DNA from: Selenomonadaceae bacterium
GTDB taxonomy: Bacteria; Bacillota; Negativicutes; Selenomonadales; Selenomonadaceae
Assembly: GCA_017444245.1 (NCBI GenBank)
Contig: JAFSXD010000034.1
Coordinates: 1 to 49,453, forward strand
Direction: 5' to 3'
Length of the DNA stretch: 49,453 nt
Both the position numbers and the translations under genes were made by a program. Shown in pieces: positions 36,170 to 45,587 of the stretch. How positions within the stretch are numbered: the stretch's first letter is position 1; each line of letters starts with the position of its first letter. The notes below the pieces were generated by a model. It ran no database searches. It was not told the origin of the DNA and saw nothing but the letters and a program-made list of their open reading frames with translations.

Positions 36170-36781
36170 CTATTCCTTATCGGATTCGTCGGTATTTATT
36201 GGGCGCGTTACAACGTCGTCAATCAAGCCGTATTCTTTTGCGTCCTGCGCGGACATGAAATTATCGCGTTCGGTATCGGCGACAATTTTTTCACGCGGTT
36301 GCCCCGTGTGTTTGCAAAGAATATCGTTGCCGACTTCGCGCAGTCTCAAAATTTCTCGCGCTTGTATTTGAATATCGGTAGATTGTCCATGTGCGCCGCC
36401 CAAAGGTTGGTGAATCATGATTCGCGCAAGCGGCAGGGAAAAACGTTTTCCCTTTGTGCCGGCAGTCAAGAGAAGTGAACCCATGCTTGCCGCCTGCCCA
36501 ATGCAAATTGTGGAAACGTCCGGCTTGATGTATTGCATCGTGTCATAAATTGCAAGCCCCGCCGTGACGACTCCTCCGGGACTGTTTATGTAAAGATGGA
36601 TATCTTTATCGGGGTCTTCGGATTCCAAGAAAAGCATTTGCGCGACGATTGAGTTTGCAACGTCGTCGGTTATCGGTCCGCCCAAAAAAATAATTCTGTC
36701 CTTCAAAAGGCGCGAGTATATATCGTAAGCTCTTTCACCGTAGCCGGTTTTTTCAATTACCATAGGAACGTAATACGCCAT
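36170..36781 (-). CDS. clpP: ATP-dependent Clp protease proteolytic subunit
   Basis: A 203-residue serine peptidase, the barrel partner of ClpX. Catalytic Ser99 is in [11 protein letters not shown] and His124 in MIHQPLGGA; the oligomer interface and N-terminal loop look normal. The ATG follows GAGGTG. It lies between tig and clpX, the common tig-clpP-clpX-lon order. Confidence 0.97.
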   Translation of the reverse strand: MAYYVPMVIEKTGYGERAYDIYSRLLKDRIIFLGGPITDDVANSIVAQMLFLESEDPDKDIHLYINSPGGVVTAGLAIYDTMQYIKPDVSTICIGQAASMGSLLLTAGTKGKRFSLPLARIMIHQPLGGAHGQSTDIQIQAREILRLREVGNDILCKHTGQPREKIVADTERDNFMSAQDAKEYGLIDDVVTRPINTDESDKE

Positions 36782-36915
36782 AATGTCACCTCGTTGGAGT
36801 TAAAGCCATATGAAAAATTTTCTATTCCCTAATTAACAAACACGCGATTAGAAGGTAAGCCGAAAGCTCCTCCCAATCGCTGTTTAAAAAGTTCTAAATA
36901 GCTATTAAAAATGTA

Positions 36916-38430
36916 CTAGGAATTTGCGGATTTGTCAAGCTCTGCACTTGATTTTTCTTCGTCAACGTCCGCAGATTTTTCCTCAACAGTTTTTTCTTCA
37001 ACCGTAGCAGATTTTTCCTCTGTAACTTTTTCAACGTCTGCAACGTCTGCAACTTTTTTGTCTGCAACTTTTTCTTCGTCAGCAGTTTTTTCTTCGACGG
37101 TGTCAGTGGAAATTTCTTCTGCGACTTCGTCTTTAGCCATGTTGTCGAAGATGAAACGCATTGCATTTTGGTGGCGAATGTTCGACAGCACGGTTTGAAT
37201 TTGTCCGTTTTCCTGCAGTGCCTTGACAACTTGCTTGGGCGTCATGTGGTACATGCTTGACATCGCGGAAATTTCTCTGTTAACGTCAGCGTCGCTCACG
37301 GAAATTTTTTCGACGATTGAAATTTCCTCAAGCAACAAGTCGATCAGCAGAGATTGTTTAGCGTCGTCGCGATAACTTTCGCGCAGATCATCAACCGTCT
37401 TGCCGCTGCCGGCGAAGAAAACTTCCATGTTCAAACCTTGAGCTTGCAAACGCGCTTCAAATTCGTTAATCATTTGTTCAACGCGCGTGTCAATCATCAC
37501 GGGCGGAATGTCGACTTTCATGTTGTCAATCGCCATTTGGACTACGGCTTCACGTTGTTTGGTCAATGCGTCGCGTTCGGCTTGAGCTTCCAAAGTTTTA
37601 CGAACATTTTCTTTGAATGCCTCGACAGTTTCAAATTTGCTGTTGATTTTTTTCAGGAAGTCTAAATCAAGTTCAGGAATGTTTTTGTGTTTGATGCTGT
37701 TAATTTTGCAATGGAAGACAGCGGGCTTTTCGGCAAGGTCTTTCGCGTGATAACCTTCGGGGAAGGTAACTTTAACGTCGCGTTCTTCGCCGACTTTCAT
37801 GCCGATAAGCTGTTCTTCAAAATTGTCAATGAAACGGTGCGAACCAATTACAAGCGGTTGGTCTTTACCTTCGCCGCCTTCAAATTTTTCCCCATTGACA
37901 GTTCCAACGTAATCCAAAGTTATGAAATCGCCGTCAGCAACTTCCGCGCCTTCTTCTGCTTCAACCATGTTTGCGTTGTTGTCAAGGATGTGTCCGATCT
38001 GATGTTCAACGTCTTCGTCAGTGACAGGCTCAACGACTTTGTCGACCTTCAGCCCTTTGTATTCGCCGAGTTCAACTTCAGGATACGGGGTATACGTCAG
38101 CTTGAAAACGAAATCTTTTCCGTCTGCGCTAGAAATAATTTCCGGTTTCATTTCGGTTACGGGCATGTGTTTCATGGTCTTCAAAATTTCGTTCGCGCCT
38201 TCACGGATGAGAATTTCTTTGACTTCGTCGACAATCGCGCCTTTGCCCAAATATTGTTCAAGAATTTTAGCGGGCGGCACTTTGCCTTTGCGAAAACCGG
38301 GAATTGTTACACGACCTGCCAGTTGCTTGCACGCACGCGATTTGGTTTTCTCAAAATCTGCCGCGTCAAAAGTTATCGTTGCCTCGCTTTCGTAATTATC
38401 TATGCTGTCAATGGTTATTTTTTTTGCCAA
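36916..38430 (-). CDS. tig: Trigger factor with long acidic/lysine-rich tail
   Basis: A 504-residue ribosome-bound chaperone and peptidyl-prolyl isomerase. The ribosome-binding signature GFRKGKVPPAKILEQ, the FKBP domain (GDFITLDYVGTVNGEKFEGG) and the C-terminal chaperone helices are normal. It differs from the usual ~430 residues by a ~70-residue C-terminal tail made almost only of Glu, Lys, Asp, Ala, Val, Thr and Ser, in near-repeats such as VEEKTVEEKSADV. The start is TTG 38430, seven bases after GGGAGG. Tail function is unknown; it may be disordered. Confidence 0.95.
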   Translation of the reverse strand: MAKKITIDSIDNYESEATITFDAADFEKTKSRACKQLAGRVTIPGFRKGKVPPAKILEQYLGKGAIVDEVKEILIREGANEILKTMKHMPVTEMKPEIISSADGKDFVFKLTYTPYPEVELGEYKGLKVDKVVEPVTDEDVEHQIGHILDNNANMVEAEEGAEVADGDFITLDYVGTVNGEKFEGGEGKDQPLVIGSHRFIDNFEEQLIGMKVGEERDVKVTFPEGYHAKDLAEKPAVFHCKINSIKHKNIPELDLDFLKKINSKFETVEAFKENVRKTLEAQAERDALTKQREAVVQMAIDNMKVDIPPVMIDTRVEQMINEFEARLQAQGLNMEVFFAGSGKTVDDLRESYRDDAKQSLLIDLLLEEISIVEKISVSDADVNREISAMSSMYHMTPKQVVKALQENGQIQTVLSNIRHQNAMRFIFDNMAKDEVAEEISTDTVEEKTADEEKVADKKVADVADVEKVTEEKSATVEEKTVEEKSADVDEEKSSAELDKSANS

Positions 38431-38745
38431 AATAAGACCTCCCGTCAAAAAATAATTACGGCACGGGCTCAATCTTAACACAGCACTTTGAAAAAAACAA
38501 TACTTCAAGAAAAATTCGCAACGTGAATCAATTTGTCATACCAAAATTATAACAATCTCTCCACGTTTAGTGATTGAGGTAACGTTCCCTTGAATTCAGC
38601 ATTGTTTGATGATATCATAATTTCGTCGGATGTGAATGCGACGAGCACTTCTTATTCCGAGTCACAAAGATCGGATGACGAGACAGTACTGGGTATAGCT
38701 GATGAAATATAACTGTGACACAAGAAAAAATTTGCAGGTAGTAGT
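38431..38745. other. Intergenic region between tig and the 828-residue membrane protein gene
   Basis: A divergent gap of about 315 bp. It holds the tig upstream region and one 40-codon ORF annotated separately. A weak tig promoter may be TTGTTT (38495-38500, minus) and TAAGAT (38472-38477), 17 bp apart. No GATC or AGCT array is present, unlike most gaps here. The right part matches the base style of the following gene, suggesting that the foreign segment begins near 38550. Confidence 0.4.
38590..38712 (+). CDS. Putative 40-residue acidic peptide upstream of the membrane protein
   Basis: A TTG-started ORF with GAGGT nine bases upstream. The product is Ser/Asp-rich and acidic, with a hydrophobic patch ALFDDIIISS near the start. 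It ends 33 bp before the next gene. No family is recognised. It could be a small regulator, an upstream leader peptide, or the decayed end of a lost gene; evidence is only the SD and position. Confidence 0.3.
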   Translation: MNSALFDDIIISSDVNATSTSYSESQRSDDETVLGIADEI

Positions 38746-41232
38746 ATGCAATGGATCGAAGTTTTAGCTAATAGAGCAATACTGTGCACTCTAGGGATAA
38801 TGGTATTTGGCTTTGATTGTTTCATAGCCGATTATTTTAATCGTAACATCATCTTCTTAGTAGGCTTAGAAAATAATGTTAGCGAAACCTTACTTATAAA
38901 TTTATTACCGGTTCAAGCGGCAATTTCGGGAATAGGTATCGCCATAATGGCACTATTGACAGGGTTGAATAAAGAATCTTTCTTTGGTGTATCAGTAACC
39001 GAATATATAACAAATTTAAAACACGATCCATTGAAACACCGTCACCTTATTGTATTAGAGATAATGCTTGTAATGATTAATTTCTGGAGTATCAGTTCTC
39101 GTTGTTATAACTTTGCAGTGTACATCTTCATGGTTAATATCCTGATTGTAGCGTGGCTTGTTTGGAGCATACTCTTCATTTTCTCCAATAAATTTAAGAT
39201 TCAAGAAGAAATGAAACAATTCCTGTTGGAAAAATTTTACAACTCTAAGTGCGTAGGCATAAAAAACACGTTATTTTACTTTTCGAGTGAACTTGCTGAA
39301 GCTAAAGCAGCAGGAAATATTTCCTTGATGACACAGGATTTTAATTTTTTGACTGATTTATACAGGAAGGTACTCGATCTCAGTGTAGATGAAAATGATT
39401 TCAAATTTTGGCACGAACTGTATTGCTCAGGTTGTATGAGTTTACTTTCAATGAAGCGCTCTGACATGCTGAATTTGGTGATTGAATCTATCATAAGCAT
39501 TTACAAAATAGACCATAAACGAAACGGATTTCAAAAGGTTGCAATACACATATGGGAAGATTTGGAAGGAGAAAAAGTTTTTCAGTACTTTGGTTGCATT
39601 AAATTGAGCGATATGCTCCGCTTGTATTGGAATCTCAAAAAAGCTATACTGGAAAATACCAGCCATTTAAAAGAAATTTTGCCGGCTAGGGAAAGAGAGT
39701 TAGAGTGGTTCTCTTCACTTTTTTATTTGTACGCTCTTCGTAAAAACAAAGATGATTACGAGATGTTTAAATACGTCCTTAATGAGTTACTCCATTTCTA
39801 TGCTCATTTAGACTACTTTCCCGGTGCCTGGAATAAGAAAACTAAAACATTATTTTTCAAAGATGTGGCTAATCTCATAAGAACTCTTATTGATTTTAAG
39901 GAAGAGATTTTGATAACGGACATTTGGGAAAATTTCTTTTCCGAATACACAAACTTATCACGCTCTCCTGAACAAGAAAAATTGCAGTGCATATGGTCGA
40001 TTCAAGCTTACTTGTATTACATTGTTCTGAGTGAAAGCTTAACAACTGATTCTGAGCGTGCATACGCTGAGCAACTACTAGCTATCTCAAAGACGTTTTG
40101 GGGAGAGTTTACTGCAAGCATATTCGGTACACACCATAAATTATTGACTAGTGAATTAGTGGAATACGTAAAAAATCAAGTGGAACGCTGGGAAAAATTT
40201 GAGCTGGGAAAAGTAAAATTCCTGGTAGCCTCTAAGGCAGTAGAAGACTTTTTCTTTTTACACATTTTAGCCTTGTCAAGAAATTTTGAACAATCTCTAC
40301 CAATTTTAAAGAAAGGAATTGTTTCAGATATTTTTCGGCAGTACGGTGACACTGATGAATTGAATCGTTTGAAAAAAGTTTTCCAAAATTGGCAAAGAAT
40401 TTTTTTAACGGAGTGGCGTCATCTGAATGATCAGACATTGAATAAAAATTTAAAGGATATACAAAGCTTGTTGTTGAGAATGCAAATGAAAATAATGGAA
40501 GAGGATATTCCTAAAGAGATGTTTGACTTTTCAATTTTACAAAAAGAATCCCAAGATAAATGTAATGATCTCATAAAGTCACTAAGTGCGCGTAGCCGTA
40601 ACAGCAATTTGAGCGAACAGAAATTTATTTCTGCTATGCTGAACTGTGACCGAGCACATTTAGGAAGACATGATTTACATGACCTCATTAAAAGTTACAT
40701 TTTGGAATTCTTAGAGAGAAATTGTTTTCAAATCTTCAAAGCTCAGTTACCGTATCTTGAATTATCCAAATATGATGAAAATGTCGTGGAGAAATTATTG
40801 GATAACTTTTCGGAATGTCAAATTGGAGATACTGTTATCGGATTTCCGACAAAGTTCTTTGTAAATCGTGAAGAGAACAGAAAATACACTGATTACTTGG
40901 AGAAGTACACAAAAAAAATAACGCTACCTCACGGTAACGACTACATCGTTATATTAGATTCGTCAAATGTGACTGTGCACGTCTCCGAACTTTCGATAGA
41001 AGTGTGTGACTCGACGGAAAAAAATATAGACAAAGATTTTACACCGGATAAAGGCTTATGGCATTACCAATTCACCGGCGTAAAAGTTTCACTTAGTAAG
41101 GAAGAAAAAGATTCTATGTGTAAATTCCTTATGCGACGGTATTGTAAACTGAAAATATCAATGACTATCGAATATGAGTTTGCCGATAATTCGGGCATGA
41201 TGATTTATTTTTCAAATACTTACTTCCAATAG
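38746..41232 (+). CDS. Membrane-anchored 828-residue protein of unknown function
   Basis: I recognise no known family. The N-terminal 150 residues have four likely membrane helices (~10-30, 50-72, 101-120, 123-146). The remaining ~680 residues are soluble, mostly helical, rich in aromatic and charged residues, with no Walker, nuclease or kinase motif that I can find. A more beta-rich end (~740-828) closes the protein. Codon style differs by eye from the neighbours: more TTA, ATA and mixed AT-rich codons, fewer GCG-rich and AAAATTTT runs. That suggests recent transfer. The SD is weak (AGGTAG). It converges on the single-chain restriction enzyme with a 17-bp gap, so a defence role is possible but unproven. 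Confidence 0.6.
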   Translation: MQWIEVLANRAILCTLGIMVFGFDCFIADYFNRNIIFLVGLENNVSETLLINLLPVQAAISGIGIAIMALLTGLNKESFFGVSVTEYITNLKHDPLKHRHLIVLEIMLVMINFWSISSRCYNFAVYIFMVNILIVAWLVWSILFIFSNKFKIQEEMKQFLLEKFYNSKCVGIKNTLFYFSSELAEAKAAGNISLMTQDFNFLTDLYRKVLDLSVDENDFKFWHELYCSGCMSLLSMKRSDMLNLVIESIISIYKIDHKRNGFQKVAIHIWEDLEGEKVFQYFGCIKLSDMLRLYWNLKKAILENTSHLKEILPARERELEWFSSLFYLYALRKNKDDYEMFKYVLNELLHFYAHLDYFPGAWNKKTKTLFFKDVANLIRTLIDFKEEILITDIWENFFSEYTNLSRSPEQEKLQCIWSIQAYLYYIVLSESLTTDSERAYAEQLLAISKTFWGEFTASIFGTHHKLLTSELVEYVKNQVERWEKFELGKVKFLVASKAVEDFFFLHILALSRNFEQSLPILKKGIVSDIFRQYGDTDELNRLKKVFQNWQRIFLTEWRHLNDQTLNKNLKDIQSLLLRMQMKIMEEDIPKEMFDFSILQKESQDKCNDLIKSLSARSRNSNLSEQKFISAMLNCDRAHLGRHDLHDLIKSYILEFLERNCFQIFKAQLPYLELSKYDENVVEKLLDNFSECQIGDTVIGFPTKFFVNREENRKYTDYLEKYTKKITLPHGNDYIVILDSSNVTVHVSELSIEVCDSTEKNIDKDFTPDKGLWHYQFTGVKVSLSKEEKDSMCKFLMRRYCKLKISMTIEYEFADNSGMMIYFSNTYFQ

Positions 41233-41249
41233 TTAAACAGTTTCTCTTC

Positions 41250-44200
41250 CTACAAAATTTTTAACGCCGTCTCTTCGCCTTCCTCTATCGCAACTTCAAC
41301 CGCACGTTTCGCCAACTCCAACAATCTCTTCGATTCCTCACGCAACTTGAATGACTCCTCAACCTGCGCGGAAATTTTTTCTTGTACGTCTTCAGAAATA
41401 ATCGGCACAATAACTTCTTCAATGTCAGACAGTTTCCAATGTTTTATTATCGCGCCGCTCGAATCTCTTTCAGCTTGCATTTGTACGATTTTAGAATTTA
41501 ACACCAGCGTCAAATAATTTGGCAGGACAAAAATATTTTTCCTTATTTTCAAGTGCAACAATGCGCCCGATGTAATAGCTTTCATATTTTCGCGGACTCT
41601 GTGGGCAATGCCAATGCTTCCGTCTTTTGAAAATAGAATTGTATCCGCACGTGGATAAAATTCTTTGTATGCCGCAAAAAGTTTTTCTGAAAGTTTTATT
41701 TCAGGTTTAGCAATTTCAAATTTGTTTATGTCACTGACACGAATAAACGGTATGCCTTCTGTTTCGTAAAATTCACTGCCGGGCTCAATCGATTTAAAAA
41801 TTTCTACAATTTCGCCGAGCCTGCGCGTATTCAATGAATCAAGCAATTTCCTCAAATCATCATATTTTGGCTGATAAAATTCAGCGTCAAGGCGTCCCGT
41901 TGTACCGAATGACGACGAAAAACTTTTCACCGCAATATTTTCTGTCGACGGCGAAAAATTTTCTAAGCCAAGCTCCAACGACAAAATTTTTTCCGCCGCA
42001 TGGTATTTTTCGTCGGCAAGCTTATTGTATTTGTCGCTATCAAGAATTATTGAGCTTATGAACTCATAAAATTTTTGATTAAATTTTGGAATAGGAATTT
42101 TGCAAATATCATCAACATTTAACTTTGGCTGTGCATTACCACTTCTTCGGCGCAAAATTAATATCTGTCCAAATTTTGTGTTTAAATAAGTCAGAATAAA
42201 ATGTTTTTCGGAGCGATTAAAAAGATTTAACTTGATTCCAATGTTATTTTCGCTGATGTTACAAGTAAATAAATCTTCATTTACTCTAGCAAAAAGTCCT
42301 ATGGAATTTCCTACTTTGGATAAAATTATGTCGTCAACAAAAAGTTGAGAATTTAAAATTCGATTGTTGTTTTCTGCAGATAAATAAACTAAATTTGAAG
42401 TATCTATATTAAACCTGTTTCTTAAATTTTCAATTCTAACAAATGCAACGTCGCCTTTTTCAAGATATAATGAACTAGGGATTGTTGAGCCAAAAGGACC
42501 ACTTACAACAAGTTTTCTTGATAACAAAAAATGTTCATGAGATTTCAGCAATAATTCTGTAGCAATAGCTAACTTTGAAAAAAATTCTGCGTCAATTCTA
42601 AAAGTTTCTTCTGATTCAATAACTTCAGACAAAAAAATTTCAGTACATTCAAGCTCCTGCAACAAAGAATTGTACTTGGTTTCGTCGAAGGAGCTTGAGT
42701 CAAAAAAACTTAGGTGTTCCTTTTTGGCAAACTGGATAAAAGCTTCGGCGATGCCGTCTTGAGTCAAGCCGTCGTGATTGAAAAGATCATGGTCAACGAT
42801 AACGTGCCCGTGATTGTCGCGCAAAAAAAATTGGTGCGGCTCATTGCTCGGCACGTAAATTTTATCGCCGGAATTATCTTTGGAAGGTTTTTGCATTGTT
42901 GCAAAGAAAATTGGGTAGTCATCACGGCGCGGGCAAAGTTCATCATCCCACTTTTGCACGAAGAGGACGGAAGTTTTTGTGCCGGTGTGCGGCTTGAAAA
43001 CATTTCCGTGAAGACCGACGACGGCTAAAATTCTGCAACGTTCTGCGATAAAGTCGCGGATATATTTATCGCTTGAGTTATTGAATCTGCCCTGCGGCAA
43101 AATGATAGCCATGCGCCCGCCGGACTTTAGGAATTGCAGGTTGCGTTCAATGAAAAGAATATCGCGTCCGACTTTGGGATAATATTTGCCGTTTGATTTT
43201 TTTCCAAGTTCGTATTTTGCAATGATACGAGTTTCCTTGATGTCGCCGGCGAAAGGCGGATTAGCCATGACAATATCAAAGCTGAAGTCACGATTTTTAT
43301 TTTTGACTGCGCGAAGTTTACGCAACTTTTTCCAGCCTTCGTTGTACACGTCCAGCCAATCTTGATCGATAGCCTCATCCCAACGACCATAGTCAATCGT
43401 GTTAAGGTGCAGGACATTAGTCTTGCCGTCGCCTGCGATAAGGTTTAAAGTTCTGGCAACGCGTACGGCTTTTTCGTCGAAGTCAATAGCAAAAACTTTT
43501 TCGTTGACGTAATCTTCACATTCAATGGGTTTTTGTTCGGCGGTGAACAGATGAGATTGTTCTATACCGAGTTCATCCAAAATATTTTTCCAGACGTAGA
43601 AAATCGTGTGAACAGGAAAGCCGCAAGAGCCCGCCGCCGTGTCAATCATCGTTTCAAACTTTTTCGGATTGAGCATCCTGATACACATATCGATAACGTA
43701 GCGCGGCGTGAAAAATTGTCCCTTCTCCCCTTTTTGAGATTTGCTCATGAGATATTCAAAAGCGTCGTCGATAACGTCAAGGTTTGAATTGAAAAGTTTA
43801 ACGTTCTGCAGAGAAGAAATACAAATTGCCAAATGTGACGGAGTAAGTTTAATTTTGTCGTCTTCAGAAAAAACGCCTTGCCATTTCTTTTTGGCATTGT
43901 TAAAAAGTTTTTGAATGGTTTCTTTTAATTTTGCGTCCGATTCGCCGTAATTTCTGAATTCCAAGTTTCGAGATTTATCGCGCCCGCTCATCATTTCATC
44001 ATAAAGTTTTGTGTAGATTAATTTGAAAACTTCCTCAAAAACGTCTACGCCGGCGTTGGCTAAAACTTCGTCTTCCATTTCAACGATAAGGTTGGACAAA
44101 GTTTTTCGCTCGGTGGAAAGTTTGTCTTTGGCAATAAGGTCGTCGATTTTCCAACGTTCTTGGAGAATATCTTTAAGTTGTTGATCTCTGCGCGGCAATG

Positions 44201-44681
44201 CGGGAATATCTTCAAAATAATGCGGCGGTTTTCTCTGGTAGAAAGAAATTTTTTCGCCGTTCGTCCAAACGCCAATAGGTGCGTCGGTGGCGTTGCAGTA
44301 AGACCTAAGTTGTTCTTTGCCTTCGGAAAGTTTCGGCTTTTTAACTTCGACGATAATATATTCGGCGGTCGGACGATCTTCCTCAAAAATTACAATGTCA
44401 GCCTTTTTTACTTCACGCCCAAAAGTTATGCCATGTTCCAATTTAATTTGCGCGGGACTGTATCCGTAAACTTTAATCAGGCGATAAATAAAAAGTTGGC
44501 GGACGACTTCTTCCGGCGTCAACTTAATTTCTTTGTTGCGAATGGCGCATTGAATGTACGGAATTTCTTTTCCCTTATAAGTTTTGGTGTAAATTTTTTT
44601 CTCGACGAAGGAAATTTCATCCTTCGTGAAGAGGGATTTTTTATGCGCGGCATTGGCGAAAAAATTTTCAAGCGAATACAA
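41250..44681 (-). CDS. Single-chain restriction-methylation-specificity enzyme (type IIG/type I-like)
   Basis: A 1143-residue protein combining three functions. Residues ~60-150 resemble the HsdR N-terminal PD-(D/E)XK nuclease with D95, E112 and K114 (ADIVIF and IVEVKKPK). The middle is an N6-adenine methylase: DTAAGSCGF at 347-355 and the catalytic NPPF at 474-477. The last ~430 residues look like an HsdS protein with two target-recognition domains (SGPFGSTIPSSLY and FKSIEPGSEF, IPFIRVSDI) and helical spacers. No helicase motor is seen, so cutting should be near the site, as in type IIG. I chose TTG 44681, nine bases after GGGAGG; an earlier in-frame TTG at 44744 lies inside the upstream gene. 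Confidence 0.85.
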   Translation of the reverse strand: MYSLENFFANAAHKKSLFTKDEISFVEKKIYTKTYKGKEIPYIQCAIRNKEIKLTPEEVVRQLFIYRLIKVYGYSPAQIKLEHGITFGREVKKADIVIFEEDRPTAEYIIVEVKKPKLSEGKEQLRSYCNATDAPIGVWTNGEKISFYQRKPPHYFEDIPALPRRDQQLKDILQERWKIDDLIAKDKLSTERKTLSNLIVEMEDEVLANAGVDVFEEVFKLIYTKLYDEMMSGRDKSRNLEFRNYGESDAKLKETIQKLFNNAKKKWQGVFSEDDKIKLTPSHLAICISSLQNVKLFNSNLDVIDDAFEYLMSKSQKGEKGQFFTPRYVIDMCIRMLNPKKFETMIDTAAGSCGFPVHTIFYVWKNILDELGIEQSHLFTAEQKPIECEDYVNEKVFAIDFDEKAVRVARTLNLIAGDGKTNVLHLNTIDYGRWDEAIDQDWLDVYNEGWKKLRKLRAVKNKNRDFSFDIVMANPPFAGDIKETRIIAKYELGKKSNGKYYPKVGRDILFIERNLQFLKSGGRMAIILPQGRFNNSSDKYIRDFIAERCRILAVVGLHGNVFKPHTGTKTSVLFVQKWDDELCPRRDDYPIFFATMQKPSKDNSGDKIYVPSNEPHQFFLRDNHGHVIVDHDLFNHDGLTQDGIAEAFIQFAKKEHLSFFDSSSFDETKYNSLLQELECTEIFLSEVIESEETFRIDAEFFSKLAIATELLLKSHEHFLLSRKLVVSGPFGSTIPSSLYLEKGDVAFVRIENLRNRFNIDTSNLVYLSAENNNRILNSQLFVDDIILSKVGNSIGLFARVNEDLFTCNISENNIGIKLNLFNRSEKHFILTYLNTKFGQILILRRRSGNAQPKLNVDDICKIPIPKFNQKFYEFISSIILDSDKYNKLADEKYHAAEKILSLELGLENFSPSTENIAVKSFSSSFGTTGRLDAEFYQPKYDDLRKLLDSLNTRRLGEIVEIFKSIEPGSEFYETEGIPFIRVSDINKFEIAKPEIKLSEKLFAAYKEFYPRADTILFSKDGSIGIAHRVRENMKAITSGALLHLKIRKNIFVLPNYLTLVLNSKIVQMQAERDSSGAIIKHWKLSDIEEVIVPIISEDVQEKISAQVEESFKLREESKRLLELAKRAVEVAIEEGEETALKIL

Positions 44682-44697
44682 AAAAAGTTTCCTCCCT

Positions 44698-45375
44698 TCA
44701 ATGGAATTTATGCCCGTGCTTTTCGTACCACAGAGCAAACACAATTAAAATTATCGCGAAGATAACCACGACGACGATTCGTGTATTGTCGCCCTCGCCA
44801 ACAATCATGTCGTGCCCGATTATCGCTTCAATTCCGGTTGAAGGAAATTTTCCGATAATTGACGCCAAAAAATAATCGCGCAGACTTAGTGAACTAAGTG
44901 CGCCGACTGCGTTCAAAAGTCCGCTCGGCACGTACGGCACCATTCGCGCAATCAGCATGACGATAAATCCTTTTTTTGAACTGTACTTGTCAGCCGAACT
45001 CAAAAATTTATTTTTCGCCATAACTTTTTTTGCGGTGTCACGGAAAAAAAATCTAAGCAAAATAAAACTTATCGTGACGCCAATGGTTTCAGCGACTACA
45101 GATAAAGTTATCCCCCAAAAAATTCCGAAAATCAATGTGTTCGCCGTAGAAAAAATTATCGCGGGCGGAAATCCCAACGCGTTCACGAACAGCGTCAACA
45201 AAAAGCTGAAGACAATCGCCATTGAGCCGTAGCTTTTTATGTATTCCGCCGTTTCGATTATATCGCCGCGCGAAAGTAAATCTACAATCTCCGGTAAAAA
45301 TTCCGGCGCGATTATGTGAATTGTCAAAAATAAAGCGACGATTAATAACGCCGCAACAATTTTAACTAAACGCAT
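44698..45375 (-). CDS. TVP38/TMEM64 family membrane protein
   Basis: A 225-residue inner membrane protein of the DedA-like TVP38/TMEM64 (SNARE-associated/VTT) family. Five to six hydrophobic segments are visible. The family signature appears as ALGFPPAIIFSTAN early, FRDTAKKVMAKNKFL, and RMVPYVPSGLLNAVGALSSL. Such proteins are linked to lipid handling in the membrane. The start is the ATG at 45375 after AAGAAGG. A minus-strand TATAAT lies at 45409-45414. The restriction enzyme gene follows after 16 bp and may depend on this transcript. Confidence 0.85.
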   Translation of the reverse strand: MRLVKIVAALLIVALFLTIHIIAPEFLPEIVDLLSRGDIIETAEYIKSYGSMAIVFSFLLTLFVNALGFPPAIIFSTANTLIFGIFWGITLSVVAETIGVTISFILLRFFFRDTAKKVMAKNKFLSSADKYSSKKGFIVMLIARMVPYVPSGLLNAVGALSSLSLRDYFLASIIGKFPSTGIEAIIGHDMIVGEGDNTRIVVVVIFAIILIVFALWYEKHGHKFH

Positions 45376-45460
45376 CCCAAGCCTTCTTTGCAAAAAAATT
45401 TTTTCCGCATTATAACATTCTTTCGCAACTCAATGCCACATAATCGCATGAGATTTTTTG

Positions 45461-45489
45461 TTGACCACAAAACGGCGGGCAATTATAAT
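45461..45489 (+). promoter_or_regulatory. Promoter of der
   Basis: TTGACC (45461-45466) and a perfect TATAAT (45484-45489) are separated by 17 bp. Transcription should start inside the GATC arrays that follow, so these would form part of the der 5' leader. Confidence 0.8.
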
Positions 45490-45568
45490 AGATCGATAGA
45501 TCGTTGGATCGTTGGATCGATAGAACATTACCAACCATCGATCTATCGATCTATCGATCCATCGATCC
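45490..45568. repeat. Inverted pair of GATC arrays in the der leader
   Basis: A left arm of four GATC units (45490-45523) and a right arm of four oppositely oriented units (45537-45568) flank a short loop. Bases 45506-45523 and 45551-45568 are complementary at 17 of 18 positions. The right arm ends a few bases before the der SD (AAGGAG), the same arrangement as in front of motB. Confidence 0.85.
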
Positions 45569-45587
45569 GAAAATAAGGAGAAAAATA

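Noticed and set aside
37687..38478. 263-codon + strand open frame opposite tig
   Set aside because: It is a shadow of a clear trigger factor gene, rich in Phe/Val/Asn as expected for an antisense frame, with no SD or family match.
44682..44744. Upstream TTG start at 44744 for the restriction-methylation gene
   Set aside because: It lies inside the TVP38-family gene and has no SD; TTG 44681 has GGGAGG at nine bases.
45504..45587. N-terminal extension of Der
   Set aside because: The 28 codons are translation of the GATC arrays (repeating IDRSI-like residues); the SD and normal family start are at 45588.
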